From NCBI RefSeq assembly GCF_000635915.2, contig NZ_CP015614.1, positions 124,001 to 188,000 on the forward strand: 64,000 nucleotides of DNA, given 5' to 3'. This DNA comes from Brevundimonas naejangsanensis. Lineage in GTDB: Bacteria; Pseudomonadota; Alphaproteobacteria; Caulobacterales; Caulobacteraceae. The position numbers and the translations under genes were made by a program. Below, one piece after another: positions 18,488 through 27,692 of this stretch; within the stretch, counting starts at the first letter, position 1, and each line of letters begins with the position of its first letter. The notes under the pieces were generated by a model. It was given only the letters and a program-made list of their open reading frames with translations, did not search any database and was not told the DNA's origin.

Positions 18488-18936
18488 CCGAGCCTGTGAT
18501 CACCCGGATCAAGACCTCTCTGGCGCAGCAGATGGCCCAGCCGGGCGGCCGGACCCTAAGCGAGGTTCAGCGCCGCGCTGACGAACGACTGGGCCGCCAC
18601 AAGGCTGAGGTCATGGCCGAGATCGAAGCCGCCGTTGCGGGGCTGGAAAGCCTGTGCGCAGCGCGGCCGCAGGCGTCCGGCGCCGAAGTCTATCGCCTGG
18701 CCTCGCGCGTGGTGGACCTGGCGGGCTTCTTCGACACCGGGCCGCTGTTCGACGCGGGCTACAGCCTGGCCGATACAGCCGATCGCATGACGTCGGCGGA
18801 CGCCTGGGACTGGCCGCCGGTGCAGGTGCACGTCCAGGCGCTGCGGCTGATCCTCAACGCCGGCTGCGAACGCAATGCGGCGACGCAGCAACTTCTGAGC
18901 GGCCTGAAGGCCGTGGCGGCGAAGGCAAGAAGCTAG
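18484..18936 (+). CDS. cheE: Last gene of the che operon, CheE-like helical protein
   Basis: The 150-residue protein begins with GTG overlapping the previous stop codon. It looks helical throughout, with a charged N-terminal half (VQRRADERLGRHKAEVM) and a segment resembling a histidine-containing or helical bundle domain (VHVQALRLILNAGCERNAAT). It sits at the cheE position of the Caulobacter operon. No catalytic motif is visible and the biochemical role is unknown. The foldback repeat begins 2 bases after its stop and probably ends the transcript. Confidence 0.68.
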   Translation: MTEPVITRIKTSLAQQMAQPGGRTLSEVQRRADERLGRHKAEVMAEIEAAVAGLESLCAARPQASGAEVYRLASRVVDLAGFFDTGPLFDAGYSLADTADRMTSADAWDWPPVQVHVQALRLILNAGCERNAATQQLLSGLKAVAAKARS

Positions 18937-18937
18937 G

Positions 18938-19108
18938 CCCTTCTCCCCTTGTGGGAGAAGGTGGCTCGCGGAGCGAGACGGATGAGGGGTGTCGACGCGA
19001 AGCCTGGCCATTGTTGACTGAGGCCGACGTCTTGTTCGGATAATGAGGCGCTAGCACCCCTCATCCGAGCGCCTTGCGGCGCCCACCTTCTCCCACAAGG
19101 GGAGAAGG
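18938..19108. repeat. Foldback intergenic repeat, copy 2, inverted relative to copy 1
   Basis: Left arm CCTTCTCCCCTTGTGGGAG...CGGATGAGGGGTG and right arm CACCCCTCATCCG...CCACAAGGGGAGAAGG pair over about 50 bases. The left arm contains GGCTCGCGGAGCGAGACGG, the exact reverse complement of the right arm of the copy at 2611-2783. The right arm's complement matches that copy's left arm. It fills almost the entire gap between two convergent genes and is a likely bidirectional terminator. Confidence 0.85.
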
Positions 19109-19137
19109 ATTTGTGCGTGTTATCGCCTCAGAATGAA

Positions 19138-20397
19138 TCAGCGGCCGTATCGCGCGATGCCCAGGTCGGCCGTCTCGATATCCGGGGTCTGGCCGCTGAT
19201 CAGATCGGCGATGACGCGGGCCGAGCCGCACGCCATGGTCCAGCCCAGCGTGCCGTGGCCGGTGTTCAGGAACAGATTGTCGATCTTGGTCTTGCCGATG
19301 ACCGGGGTGCCGTCCGGCGTCATGGGGCGCAGGCCCGACCAGTAGCTGGCCGCCTTCAGGTCGCCCGCGCCGGGGAAGAGCGAGCCGACCGAGTGTTCCA
19401 GCGTATTGCGGCGGCGCTCGGGCAGGGCGTCCGAGAAGCCGGCGATCTCGGCCATGCCGCCGACGCGGATGCGATCGCCCAGGCGGGTGATGGCCACCTT
19501 GTAGCTCTCGTCCATGATGGTCGAGACCGGGGCGGCGGGCTCATTGATGATCGGGGCGGTGATCGAATAGCCCTTCACCGGGTAGACCGGCAGGGTCATG
19601 CCCAGCGGCTTGACCAGCATCGGCGAATAGGACCCCAGCGCCAGCACATAGGCGTCGGCCGTGACCAGCCCCTTGTCGGTCTTGACCCCGGTGACGCGGC
19701 CGCCCTCGGCGATCAGGCCCTGAATGGTCGTGCCGTACTGGAAGGTCACGCCCTGCGTCGCGGCGGCGTGGTCGGCCAGGGCGACGGTGAACTTGAAGCA
19801 GTCGCCCGTCTCGTCGCGCGGCAGGCGCAGGCCGCCGACGAACAGATCGCGCGTCGCCTTCAGGCCCGGCTCGGCGGCGATGCAGCCGTCCTGGTCCAGC
19901 ACTTCGAACGGCACGCCGCCTTCGCGCAGGACCTCGGTGTCCTTGTAGATGCCGTCCAGCTGCTTTTGCGTGCGGAACAGCTGCAGCGTGCCCTGGGTGC
20001 GGTGGTCGTACTGAAGGCCCAGTTCCTCGTTCAGCGCCGTCTGCACCACCTGGCTGTAGTCGGCCAGACGCACCATGCGGGCCTTGTTCAGCGCATAGCG
20101 GGCCGAGGTGCAGTTGCGCAGCAGCGACAGCAGCCAGGCCACGGTCGGGGCGTTGATCTGGGGGTGCAGGATCAGCGGCGCGTGGCGCATGAACAGCCAC
20201 TTCACCGCCTTGGCGGGAATGCCGGGCGCGGCCCAGGGCGAGGAATAGCCGGGCGAGATCTCGCCAGCGTTGGCGAAGCTGGTCTCCAGCGCCGGACCGC
20301 TCTGGCGGTCGATGACGGTGACCTCATGGCCCTGGCGGGCCAGGTAGTGGGCGGTCGTCACGCCGATCACGCCGGCGCCGAGGATTGCGATCTTCAT
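19138..20397 (-). CDS. dadA: D-amino-acid dehydrogenase small subunit
   Basis: The 419-residue flavoprotein oxidises D-amino acids such as D-alanine to keto acids at the inner membrane. It begins with the FAD Rossmann motif [19 protein letters not shown] and VTVIDRQ. It continues with the DadA signatures [19 protein letters not shown] and YPVKGYSIT. The C-terminal FAD contact is [18 protein letters not shown]. Length and motifs match DadA. A 17-bp palindrome lies 49 bases upstream of the start (20446-20462), a possible operator. No alanine racemase (dadX) follows in this window. Confidence 0.95.
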   Translation of the reverse strand: MKIAILGAGVIGVTTAHYLARQGHEVTVIDRQSGPALETSFANAGEISPGYSSPWAAPGIPAKAVKWLFMRHAPLILHPQINAPTVAWLLSLLRNCTSARYALNKARMVRLADYSQVVQTALNEELGLQYDHRTQGTLQLFRTQKQLDGIYKDTEVLREGGVPFEVLDQDGCIAAEPGLKATRDLFVGGLRLPRDETGDCFKFTVALADHAAATQGVTFQYGTTIQGLIAEGGRVTGVKTDKGLVTADAYVLALGSYSPMLVKPLGMTLPVYPVKGYSITAPIINEPAAPVSTIMDESYKVAITRLGDRIRVGGMAEIAGFSDALPERRRNTLEHSVGSLFPGAGDLKAASYWSGLRPMTPDGTPVIGKTKIDNLFLNTGHGTLGWTMACGSARVIADLISGQTPDIETADLGIARYGR

Positions 20398-20445
20398 GGG
20401 TCTTGACCTTGCGCGAACCAGACGCGTGGCTCCCTAGACCAGATT

Positions 20446-20462
20446 TTGCGCCCTTCGCGCAA
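20446..20462. promoter_or_regulatory. Candidate operator upstream of dadA
   Basis: TTGCGC-CCTTC-GCGCAA is a perfect 6-bp inverted repeat with a 5-base spacer, centred about 57 bases before the dadA start codon. The same TTGCG-N7-CGCAA form occurs upstream of ctaC (41450-41466). The binding protein is unknown. Confidence 0.5.
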
Positions 20463-20538
20463 GCCGCAGTTTGTGTGCGCCGCAATATCGACAGGCTTGA
20501 TAAGGACTGCCTGTGTTCGGCCAATCACGGTCGATTAT

Positions 20539-20558
20539 TTGCTCAGCATATTGAGCAA
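20539..20558. promoter_or_regulatory. Inverted repeat between dadA and the MFS gene
   Basis: TTGCTCA-GCATAT-TGAGCAA has perfect 7-bp arms. It lies 17 bases past the 3' end of the MFS exporter gene and about 150 bases upstream of dadA. The AT-rich stem and lack of a T run argue against a strong terminator, so it may be a regulator site. Either reading is possible. Confidence 0.4.
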
Positions 20559-20574
20559 GCGCGTCGGGTCGTCG

Positions 20575-22278
20575 TCAGGAGGATCGGGTCGGGTCCGTCA
20601 GGGGCTCTCCATAGTGGCGGTCGCCGTGCAGATTGGCGGCCAGGGGGACGGTGGTGCGCTCGATCATGCGGTGCACAACGGGCTTGTCCGGTCCCTGGTG
20701 CAGGGCGCGGATGCCCTCGTTGATCGCGGCGTCGGCGTGGGTGATGCGCTGGTTGTGCCGGATGTAATCCAGCCAGGTCGGCGTCTGATACTTCTCGACC
20801 CAGATCTCAGGCTCGGCCAGGTCCCGCATCACCCGCCATTGGCGCGCGCCGTCGCGGCGGCGGATGCGGCGCCGCTCGTCCATCAGCGCCAGGAAGGCGT
20901 CGATGTCCTGCTCGCGGATGCGATAGGCGATGGAGACGATGATCGGCCCGCTGCGGGGCTCTATCGCCAGGGTGGTCTGCGGCTCGGTCCAGCGGCGCAG
21001 CAGGTCCATGTTCAGATTGGCGGTCGAGGGCAGGGGCACCCTCAGGCCGATCAGCACGCAGAGCACCAGCACCCCGGCCGAGACCGCCAGGGCGATATCG
21101 ACGCCATAGGCCTGGGCCAGCGCCCCCCACAGCCAGCTGCCGCCGGCCATGCCGCCGAAGGCCGCCATCTGGTAGAGCGACAGCGCCCGCGCCACGACCC
21201 AGCGCGGCACCGACATCTGCACGGTGACGTTGAAGCTGGACAGCACCAGCACCCAGCCCGCCCCGGCCAGCATCAGCGCCGGCAAGGTGACCGCCAGCCA
21301 GGGGATGTAGCCCAGGCCGAGCGCAGCCGCTGCAAAGACCAGGGCGGCGACGCGGACGATGGTCTCCGTCTCGTATTTGGCGCGCAGCCGGCCGACGAAC
21401 AGGGCGCCGCCGACCGCGCCCACGCCGAACGAACCCAGCAGCAGGCCGAAGGCCAGCGGACCGCCGCCGTTCTCGCGCGCGACCACGGGCATCAGCGCCT
21501 GGACCGCGCTGGCGCCCACGCCGAACACCACGGCGCGCAGCAGCACCGCCGTCACGCGCGGGGACAGGAAGGCGTAGCGCACCCCGCCCGCCATGGCCGC
21601 CAGCAGGCCTTCGCGCGGCAGGGTCTGCTTGGGCCGCTCGGGCTTCCAGCGGAACAGCACGAACAGCAGGCCCAGATAGCTGACGGCGTTGACGGCGAAG
21701 GCCGCCGCCGCGCCCGCCGCCGCCACAATCAGGCCGCCCAGCGCCGGGCCGACGCTGCGGGCCATGTTGAAGCCCATGGAGTTGATGGTCACGGCCCCGG
21801 CCAGGTCCTCGCGCGGGACCATGTCGCCGACCGAAGCCTGCCACGCCGGGCCGTTGAAGGCGACGCCGCAGCCGATCAGGAAGGTGAAGGTCAGCAGCAC
21901 CCAGGGCGTGATCCAGCCCATCCAGGTCATCGCCGCCAGCCCCGCCGAGACCAGCAGCATGAAGGTCTGGGCCGCCAGCATGATCTTGCGCCGGTCCACC
22001 GTGTCGGCCAGCGCCCCGGCCGCCAGCGACAGCAGCATGATCGGCAGGGTGACCGAGGCCTGCACCAGGGCGACCATCTGGGCCGAGGCGATGGAGGTCA
22101 TCATCCATGCGGCGCCGACCGACTGGATCAGCCCGCCGAAATTGGTCACCAGGCTGGTGATCCACACCGCCCGGAAGATCGGGTGCCGCAGCGGCGCTAA
22201 GGCCGAGGGCCGGCCGGGCGGGACGGGCGCGGGGCCAGAGGGGGGGGCGGAGGAGGATGCGTCGGCGGTTGAACTCAT
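20575..22278 (-). CDS. MFS exporter of the DUF894/MFS_3 (EntS-like) family
   Basis: The 567-residue protein has a Pro/Ala/Ser-rich N-terminus (about 1-25), then ~12 membrane helices with the family signatures [34 protein letters not shown] and [14 protein letters not shown] ~125-residue soluble C-terminal domain follows (about 440-555), containing [20 protein letters not shown] and [16 protein letters not shown]. This soluble part is characteristic of the transmembrane secretion effector family (PF05977), whose substrates are mostly unknown; EntS exports enterobactin. The gene stands alone on its strand. No siderophore genes are nearby. Confidence 0.88.
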   Translation of the reverse strand: MSSTADASSSAPPSGPAPVPPGRPSALAPLRHPIFRAVWITSLVTNFGGLIQSVGAAWMMTSIASAQMVALVQASVTLPIMLLSLAAGALADTVDRRKIMLAAQTFMLLVSAGLAAMTWMGWITPWVLLTFTFLIGCGVAFNGPAWQASVGDMVPREDLAGAVTINSMGFNMARSVGPALGGLIVAAAGAAAAFAVNAVSYLGLLFVLFRWKPERPKQTLPREGLLAAMAGGVRYAFLSPRVTAVLLRAVVFGVGASAVQALMPVVARENGGGPLAFGLLLGSFGVGAVGGALFVGRLRAKYETETIVRVAALVFAAAALGLGYIPWLAVTLPALMLAGAGWVLVLSSFNVTVQMSVPRWVVARALSLYQMAAFGGMAGGSWLWGALAQAYGVDIALAVSAGVLVLCVLIGLRVPLPSTANLNMDLLRRWTEPQTTLAIEPRSGPIIVSIAYRIREQDIDAFLALMDERRRIRRRDGARQWRVMRDLAEPEIWVEKYQTPTWLDYIRHNQRITHADAAINEGIRALHQGPDKPVVHRMIERTTVPLAANLHGDRHYGEPLTDPTRSS

Positions 22279-22295
22279 GCCTGACGGCTCCTCGC

Positions 22296-22340
22296 ATCGG
22301 CGACCGGGGCATCGGCCACCGGGGCAGCGGCAACCGGGGC
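22296..22340. repeat. Short tandem repeat, three 15-bp units
   Basis: Units of the form A(T/G)CGGC(G/C/A)ACCGGGGC occur three times in a row, with a fourth degenerate unit. They begin 18 bases upstream of the minus-strand MFS exporter start codon, in the divergent region shared with trhO. Each unit is a multiple of three, but no gene reads through them convincingly. Confidence 0.7.
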
Positions 22341-22487
22341 ATGGGCGATAGAGAGCAGGCGAGAACCAACGACGACCATGCGGTCAATCCACACGGCTTC
22401 GGCGGGGGAAGCAAGCCGGTAAGCGGTCACTTGGGGTTCCGGATTATTGGCGTCGCGGGGGCCGCGACGGGACGCTATAGGAAGGCC

Positions 22488-23501
22488 GTGACCGACCCAG
22501 CCGTTCCCTCTCCGTCGCCTTCGGCCCCCTTCACCGTGGCGGCCCTGTATCGTTTCGCGCCCGTCGCCGATCCGGCGGCCCTGCGCCTGCACCTGCTCGA
22601 CCTGTGCGGGAGCCAGGTGCGCGGCACCCTGCTGGTGGCGCATGAGGGCATCAACGGCACCATTGCGGGGCCGCAGGCCGCTATCGCCCGCGTCATCGAC
22701 GGCGTGCGCGCCTTGCCCGGGTTCGACCGGCTGGAGCTGAAATATTCGACCGCCTCGGTCATGCCCTTCCACCGCATGAAGGTGCGGGTGAAGGCCGAGA
22801 TCGTCACCATGGGCCAGCCTGACATCGACCCGGTCGAGGGCGTCGGGACCTATGTCTCGCCCCAGGACTGGAACGCCCTGATCGCCGATCCCGACACCGT
22901 CGTCATCGACACCCGCAACGACTACGAGGGCGAGATCGGGGCCTTCGAGGGCGCGGTTCAGCCCAACACCCGCACCTTCCGCGAGTTCGCCGCCTGGTTC
23001 CGCACAGAGGGCCGCGCCCTGCTCGACCGGCCGACCCCGCCCAAGGTGGCCATGTACTGCACCGGCGGCATCCGCTGCGAAAAGGCCACCGCCTTCCTCA
23101 AGGCCGAGGGGGTGCGCGACGTGCATCATCTGGAAGGCGGCATCCTCAAATATCTGGAGACGGTGCCCGAGCCGGAAAGCCTGTGGCGCGGCGAATGCTT
23201 CGTCTTCGACGAGCGGGTGGCCGTGGGGCACGGACTGGTCGAGGGCGAGCACAGCCTGTGCCGCGCATGCCGCATGCCGGTCAGCCCCGAGGGGCGGCTC
23301 TCGACGCGCTATGTCGAGGGCGTGTCCTGCGACCGCTGCTGGGACGACCGCAACGCGGCTCAGCGCGAAGGCTACGCCGAACGGCATAAGCAGGTGGAGA
23401 TCGCCCGCGCCCGGGGCGTGGCGCACGTGGGGGCGACCTTAGCCAACCCTCTCACGGCGGGAGAGGGCTTGAGCCTCCAAGAGCCAAAGGCGATTGGCTA
23501 A
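22488..23501 (+). CDS. trhO: Oxygen-dependent tRNA uridine(34) hydroxylase (YceA family)
   Basis: The 337-residue protein forms 5-hydroxyuridine at position 34 of certain tRNAs. An N-terminal ferredoxin-like domain ([16 protein letters not shown]) precedes a rhodanese domain ([16 protein letters not shown]; active cysteine in [16 protein letters not shown]). A C-terminal cysteine-rich segment follows (CRACRMPVS...CDRCWDD). GTG at 22488 with AGGAAGG just upstream is the chosen start; the frame is open to 22257 but that part lacks similarity. The last ~19 residues ([19 protein letters not shown]) are encoded inside the foldback repeat at 23445 and are probably not part of the ancestral protein. 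Confidence 0.93.
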   Translation: MTDPAVPSPSPSAPFTVAALYRFAPVADPAALRLHLLDLCGSQVRGTLLVAHEGINGTIAGPQAAIARVIDGVRALPGFDRLELKYSTASVMPFHRMKVRVKAEIVTMGQPDIDPVEGVGTYVSPQDWNALIADPDTVVIDTRNDYEGEIGAFEGAVQPNTRTFREFAAWFRTEGRALLDRPTPPKVAMYCTGGIRCEKATAFLKAEGVRDVHHLEGGILKYLETVPEPESLWRGECFVFDERVAVGHGLVEGEHSLCRACRMPVSPEGRLSTRYVEGVSCDRCWDDRNAAQREGYAERHKQVEIARARGVAHVGATLANPLTAGEGLSLQEPKAIG

Positions 23502-23639
23502 GGCGAAAGGGTGAGGGGCTTGTCACGTCAGTCGGCGCAAGCCGTGGCGCGACTGCATCACCCGCGAACCCTCCCCCTTTCGCGCAAGAAAGATCGCCGC
23601 GCTCTCGTGCGCTCAAGCCCTCTCCCATCGGGATAGGGT
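23445..23639. repeat. Foldback repeat of a second family (~195 bp)
   Basis: Outer arms AACCCTCTC...GGGAGAGGGCTTGAGC (23445-23474) and GCTCAAGCCCTCTCCC...AGGGT (23611-23639) are inverted repeats of about 29 bases with a few mismatches. Inner arms GCGAAAGGGTGAGGGG (23503-23518) and CCCTCCCCCTTTCGC (23569-23583) also pair. It starts inside trhO, supplies that gene's stop codon and ends 57 bases before aidB. It may act as terminator for trhO. Confidence 0.75.
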
Positions 23640-23696
23640 CGCCGCCGTAGCCCGCCCGTGCCATCCTCCCCGTCTCGCTGAATACGGAGGCCGGCC

Positions 23697-25313
23697 ATGT
23701 CCCCCTTGCGTCCCGTCGAGCGGCTCGACACCCATGAGGTGACCAACCAGCCCCCGCCGCTGGAGGGCGTCGACCTGTTCACCGGCGACCGGGCCCTGCA
23801 CGACGCCGTGCGCCATTGGGGCGGGGCCGGGCACGTCGAGCGGCTGAGCGACCTGGGCCGTCGCTGCGGTTCGGCCGAGCTGATCGACTGGGGCGTGCAA
23901 GCCAACCGCGTGCCGCCGGTGCTGGACACCCACGACCGCTACGGCCGCCGGATCGACGAGGTGACGTTCCATCCCGCCTATCACCAGCTGATGGATCTGG
24001 GGCTGGGCGCGGGGTTGGCCGCCAGCGCCTGGGACGGGACGCCGAACGGCCATCTGCTGCACGCGGCCATCCTGTTCCTGACCGGGCAGGCGGATTCGGG
24101 GACCAGTTGTCCCATGACCATGACCTACGCCTCGGTCGCGGCGCTTCAGGCCGATCCGGCCGTGGGCGAGCCGTGGATCAAGGGCGTGCTGTCCGGCCGT
24201 TACGACCCGGCCGTGCGCCCGGCGGGCGAGAAGGCGGGCGTGACCCTCGGCATGGCCATGACCGAGAAGCAGGGCGGCTCGGACGTGCGCGCCAACACCA
24301 CCCGGGCCGAGCCGGTCGGCGAGGACGGCTGGTATGCGCTGACCGGGCACAAATGGTTCTGTTCGGCGCCGATGTGCGACGCCTTTCTGACGCTGGCCCA
24401 GGCGCCGGGCGGGCTGACCTGCTTCGTCCTGCCGCGCTGGCTGCCGGACGGGACGCGCAATGCGGGGTTCCGCGTCATGCGGCTGAAGGACAAGATGGGC
24501 GACCGCTCCAACGCCTCGTCCGAAGTGGAGTATCACGGCGCGCTGGCTCAGCGGCTCGGCGAGGAGGGGCGGGGCGTGGCGACCATCATCCGCATGGTCC
24601 AGCACACGCGGCTGGACTGCGTGGTCGGCTCGGCCCTGCAGATGCGCGGGGCGCTGGCGCAGGCGGTGTGGCACACCGCCCACCGCACGGCCTTCCAGAA
24701 GCGGCTGATCGACCAGCCGATGATGGCCGCCGTCCTGACCGACCTGGCGGTTGAAAGCGAGGCGGCGACGGCCCTGTCGATGCGGCTGGCGGCGACTTTC
24801 GATACCGACGACGCCGTGGGCCGCCTGCTGACGCCGGTGGCCAAATACTGGGTCTGCAAGCGCGCGCCGAACTTGGTCTATGAGGCGATGGAGGCGCTGG
24901 GCGGCGCGGGATACGTCGAGACGGGGCCGATGCCGCGCCTGTTCCGCCAGTCGCCGCTGAACGCCATCTGGGAAGGCTCGGGCAACGTCATCGCACTGGA
25001 TGTCTTGCGCGCGGCGGGGCGCGAGCCGGAGGCCGTGCAGGCCCTGCGCGACTGGCTGGCGTCGCAGGCGGGCAAGTCCGCCGACTACGACCGCTTCATC
25101 GCCGGGCTGGACGTGACCGCGCACGAGGCCGGGGCGCGGCTGGCGGTCGAGCGGCTGGCGCTGGCGGCCCAGGCGGCGGCCCTGCTGGAGATGGACAGTC
25201 CCTCGGCCGAGGCCTTCATCGCCCTTCGCCTGCGCCCGCGCGGCATGGCCTATGGGGCCTATGAGGTCGAGGTGGACCAGCGGGCGGTGCTGGAACGGGC
25301 CATGCCGGCCTGA
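23697..25313 (+). CDS. AidB-like acyl-CoA dehydrogenase
   Basis: The 538-residue flavoprotein matches AidB. It has the N-terminal AidB-type domain (EVTNQPPPLEGVDLFTGDRAL), the middle FAD domain signature MTEKQGGSDVRANTTRAEP and LTGHKWFCSAPMCDAF, and a C-terminal helical domain with YEAMEALGGAGYVETGPMPR and IWEGSGNVIALDVLRA. E. coli AidB is part of the adaptive response to alkylation and binds DNA; alphaproteobacterial relatives may act as ordinary acyl-CoA dehydrogenases. No alkylation-repair gene (ada, alkB) lies beside it, so the cellular role is open. ATG at 23697 follows AATACGGAGGCCGGCC, a strong ribosome binding site. Confidence 0.9.
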   Translation: MSPLRPVERLDTHEVTNQPPPLEGVDLFTGDRALHDAVRHWGGAGHVERLSDLGRRCGSAELIDWGVQANRVPPVLDTHDRYGRRIDEVTFHPAYHQLMDLGLGAGLAASAWDGTPNGHLLHAAILFLTGQADSGTSCPMTMTYASVAALQADPAVGEPWIKGVLSGRYDPAVRPAGEKAGVTLGMAMTEKQGGSDVRANTTRAEPVGEDGWYALTGHKWFCSAPMCDAFLTLAQAPGGLTCFVLPRWLPDGTRNAGFRVMRLKDKMGDRSNASSEVEYHGALAQRLGEEGRGVATIIRMVQHTRLDCVVGSALQMRGALAQAVWHTAHRTAFQKRLIDQPMMAAVLTDLAVESEAATALSMRLAATFDTDDAVGRLLTPVAKYWVCKRAPNLVYEAMEALGGAGYVETGPMPRLFRQSPLNAIWEGSGNVIALDVLRAAGREPEAVQALRDWLASQAGKSADYDRFIAGLDVTAHEAGARLAVERLALAAQAAALLEMDSPSAEAFIALRLRPRGMAYGAYEVEVDQRAVLERAMPA

Positions 25314-25340
25314 ATGTCTGAAAAGGGGGGCCGGAAAGGA

Positions 25341-25373
25341 CGAAGGCCTCGCGGGGGCTCCGCGAGGCCTTCG
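25341..25373 (-). terminator. Terminator hairpin after tRNA-Ala copy 2
   Basis: CGAAGGCCTCGCGG-GGGC-TCCGCGAGGCCTTCG is a near-perfect 14-bp stem immediately past the tRNA 3' end on the minus strand. TCCTTTCC follows. It also lies 27 bases after the aidB stop and could serve both directions. Confidence 0.7.
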
Positions 25374-25374
25374 A

Positions 25375-25450
<76 letters not shown>

Positions 25451-25507
25451 GTGCCGTATCGGCTGGGTTATGTGATCGACCGTCCCAGACGGAAAGTCTG
25501 GAAAGGA

Positions 25508-25540
25508 CGAAGGCCCCGCGGGCGTTCCGCGAGGCCTTCG
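25508..25540 (-). terminator. Terminator-like hairpin between the two tRNA-Ala genes
   Basis: CGAAGGCCCCGCGG...CCGCGAGGCCTTCG forms the same stem as the hairpin after the other copy, with one mismatch. It begins 2 bases past the 3' end of the upstream tRNA and may work as a processing or partial termination signal. Confidence 0.6.
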
Positions 25541-25541
25541 A

Positions 25542-25617
<76 letters not shown>

Positions 25618-25674
25618 GAACCTTTCGGTCGGTCCCGCCGGGGAGTGACAATGTCGCCCCCCGGCGAGGCGCGG

Positions 25675-25703
25675 AAACTAGGTCAGGCCGTTTTGAAGAT
25701 CAA
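25675..25703 (-). promoter_or_regulatory. Candidate sigma-70 promoter of the tRNA-Ala pair
   Basis: On the minus strand TTGATC, a 17-base spacer and TAGTTT are found. The -10 box ends about 58 bases upstream of the first tRNA's 5' end, which leaves a short leader for RNase P removal. Confidence 0.5.
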
Positions 25704-25750
25704 GCGGGTCTGACACATTTTTTTCCGCTTATTTTTCCGACCTTTGCCGC

Positions 25751-26215
25751 TTAGTCGTCGTCGCGCGACGGCTTGGTCAGCTCTTCTTCGAGGTCGTCTT
25801 CGTCTTCGTCTTCGATGAAGGGCACGGAATCGTCGTCGTCATCGTCAAGAACGTCGTCGTCGTCGTCGCCGTCGGCCGTGCCCATGCCGGCGTCGTCGGC
25901 GCCGGGTTCGCCGTCGTCGTCGTCCGGCGTCAGGATCGGCTCGTGGCCTTCCTGGTCGATCTCGGGCGTGGAGCCTTCGACGTCCTCTTCATCCTCTTCG
26001 GCGTCGGCGGACTTGTCGGCGACCTGATCTTCGGCCTCCTCTTCGTCAGCGGCGAAGCCTGCGCCGCGGCGCGCGCGACGGCTGCGGACGGCTTCTTCCA
26101 TCGGGTCGAACTCGGTGTCGCACTTGGGGCAACGGGCCGGGCGACGGTTCAGATCGTAGAATTTGGCCTGGCAGTTCGGGCAGACCTGCTTTTGGCCCAG
26201 TTCGGGATTGGCCAC
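25751..26215 (-). CDS. TIGR02300/FYDLN acidic zinc-ribbon protein
   Basis: The 154-residue protein opens with a zinc ribbon, QVCPNCQAKFYDLNRRPARC then PKC (two CxxC pairs, about residues 12-34), that contains the FYDLN motif naming the family. After a basic patch (VRSRRARRG) the remaining ~100 residues are dominated by Asp and Glu, with runs such as DGDDDDDVLDDDDDD. The family is confined mainly to Alphaproteobacteria and its function is unknown. The acidic tail suggests a nucleic-acid mimic or a protein-binding tail. It is divergent from aroA. Confidence 0.9.
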   Translation of the reverse strand: MANPELGQKQVCPNCQAKFYDLNRRPARCPKCDTEFDPMEEAVRSRRARRGAGFAADEEEAEDQVADKSADAEEDEEDVEGSTPEIDQEGHEPILTPDDDDGEPGADDAGMGTADGDDDDDVLDDDDDDSVPFIEDEDEDDLEEELTKPSRDDD

Positions 26216-26351
26216 GTGATTAGACCTTCGGCGGGTTTAAGGGGAAAAATCGGAAATAGGGCGGCTCCCTTGCCACTGGCGGGGGCCGCTGTCAAAAGCC
26301 TTCTTTTCCGCGCGTTTCGCGGCCCTCCTGACAACCGGAGCCTGCATCAGG

Positions 26352-27692
26352 GTGAGCACTCCCCAGACCTTCACCGCGTCCCCCGTTTCAGGCGTCAATT
26401 CAGGGCTCAAGGGCGTGGTCCGCGCGCCCGGCGACAAGTCGATGTCGCACCGCGCCCTGATCTTCGGCGGCATGGCCGAGGGCGTGACCGAGATCGAGGG
26501 GCTCCTGGAGGGCGACGACATCCTGGCCACCGGCCGCGCCATGCAGGCGTTCGGCGCGTCGGTCGAGCGCCTCGGGCCGGGGCGCTGGCGGGTCGAGGGG
26601 CGCGGGCCGCTGCGCTCGCCGGACAGCATTATCGACTGCGGCAACGCCGGCACGGGCGTGCGCCTGCTGATGGGGGCGGTCGCGGGCTATGAGCTGACCG
26701 CGACGTTCGACGGCGACGCCTCCTTACGCAAACGGCCGATGAAGCGCGTCACCGGGCCGCTGGCCGACATGGGCGCGCGCTTCGCTTGGAACGCGGCCGA
26801 GGACCGGGTGCCGCTGACCCTGCACGGCGGCGGGCTGAAGGGGGTGACCTTCGTCCAGAGCGTCGCCTCGGCGCAGGTGAAGTCGGCCATCCTGCTGGCC
26901 GGGCTGAACGCGGCGGGCGAGACCGTCGTGGTCGAGCCGGAGAAGAGCCGCGACCATACCGAGCGGATGCTGCGCGCCTTCGGCGCCGAGATCGAGGTGA
27001 CCGAAGAGGGCGAGGGCTGGCGCATCCGCCTGCCGGGCGGCCAGCAACTCAAGGGAACGCACGTCGCCGTGCCGGGCGACCCGTCCTCGGCCGCCTTTCC
27101 GCTGGCGGCGGCCCTGGTGGTTCCGGGCTCCGAAGTGACGGTCGAAGGGGTGATGCTGAATCCGCTGCGTACCGGCCTGTTCCAGACCTGGATCGACATG
27201 GGCGCGGACCTGACCATCGCCAACCGCCGCATGGCCGGGGGTGAAGAGGTCGGCGATGTCACCGCCCGCCACTCGGCGCTGAAGGGGGTCGTGGTTCCTG
27301 AAGACCGCGCCGCCTCCATGATCGACGAATATCCGATCCTGGCGGTGACCGCCGCCTTCGCGGAAGGCGCGACCGTCATGCGCGGCATCGGCGAGATGCG
27401 CGTCAAGGAAAGCGACCGCATCGCCCTGATGGCGGCGGGTCTGTCGGCCTGCGGAGTGCAGGTAGAAGAAGAGCCGGAGGGCTTCATCGTCACCGGAGGG
27501 GCTGTGAAGGGCGGCGCGACCGTCGACACCGCCCACGACCACCGCATCGCCATGAGCCACCTCGTGCTGGGCCTGGCCGCTGAACAGCCCGTCTCGGTCC
27601 GCGACCCCGAGATGATCGCCACCAGCTTCCCCGGCTTTGTCGAGATGATGAACGGGCTGGGCGGGACGATCGCCCAAGGAGACGCGGCATGA
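26352..27692 (+). CDS. aroA: 3-phosphoshikimate 1-carboxyvinyltransferase (EPSP synthase)
   Basis: The 446-residue enzyme makes EPSP from shikimate-3-phosphate and phosphoenolpyruvate in the aromatic amino acid pathway. Motifs are [15 protein letters not shown] at the substrate-binding N-terminus, [14 protein letters not shown], and the C-terminal [10 protein letters not shown] and [13 protein letters not shown]. The [11 protein letters not shown] motif resembles class II-like alphaproteobacterial enzymes (Agrobacterium CP4 type), which have Ala in the LMGAVAGY region. The start is GTG at 26352. It overlaps cmk by 4 bases and heads the aroA-cmk-rpsA gene group seen widely in Proteobacteria. 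Confidence 0.96.
   Translation: MSTPQTFTASPVSGVNSGLKGVVRAPGDKSMSHRALIFGGMAEGVTEIEGLLEGDDILATGRAMQAFGASVERLGPGRWRVEGRGPLRSPDSIIDCGNAGTGVRLLMGAVAGYELTATFDGDASLRKRPMKRVTGPLADMGARFAWNAAEDRVPLTLHGGGLKGVTFVQSVASAQVKSAILLAGLNAAGETVVVEPEKSRDHTERMLRAFGAEIEVTEEGEGWRIRLPGGQQLKGTHVAVPGDPSSAAFPLAAALVVPGSEVTVEGVMLNPLRTGLFQTWIDMGADLTIANRRMAGGEEVGDVTARHSALKGVVVPEDRAASMIDEYPILAVTAAFAEGATVMRGIGEMRVKESDRIALMAAGLSACGVQVEEEPEGFIVTGGAVKGGATVDTAHDHRIAMSHLVLGLAAEQPVSVRDPEMIATSFPGFVEMMNGLGGTIAQGDAA

Noticed and set aside
18938..19108. Insertion sequence remnant
   Set aside because: No transposase remnant or target duplication seen; a foldback repeat explains it better.
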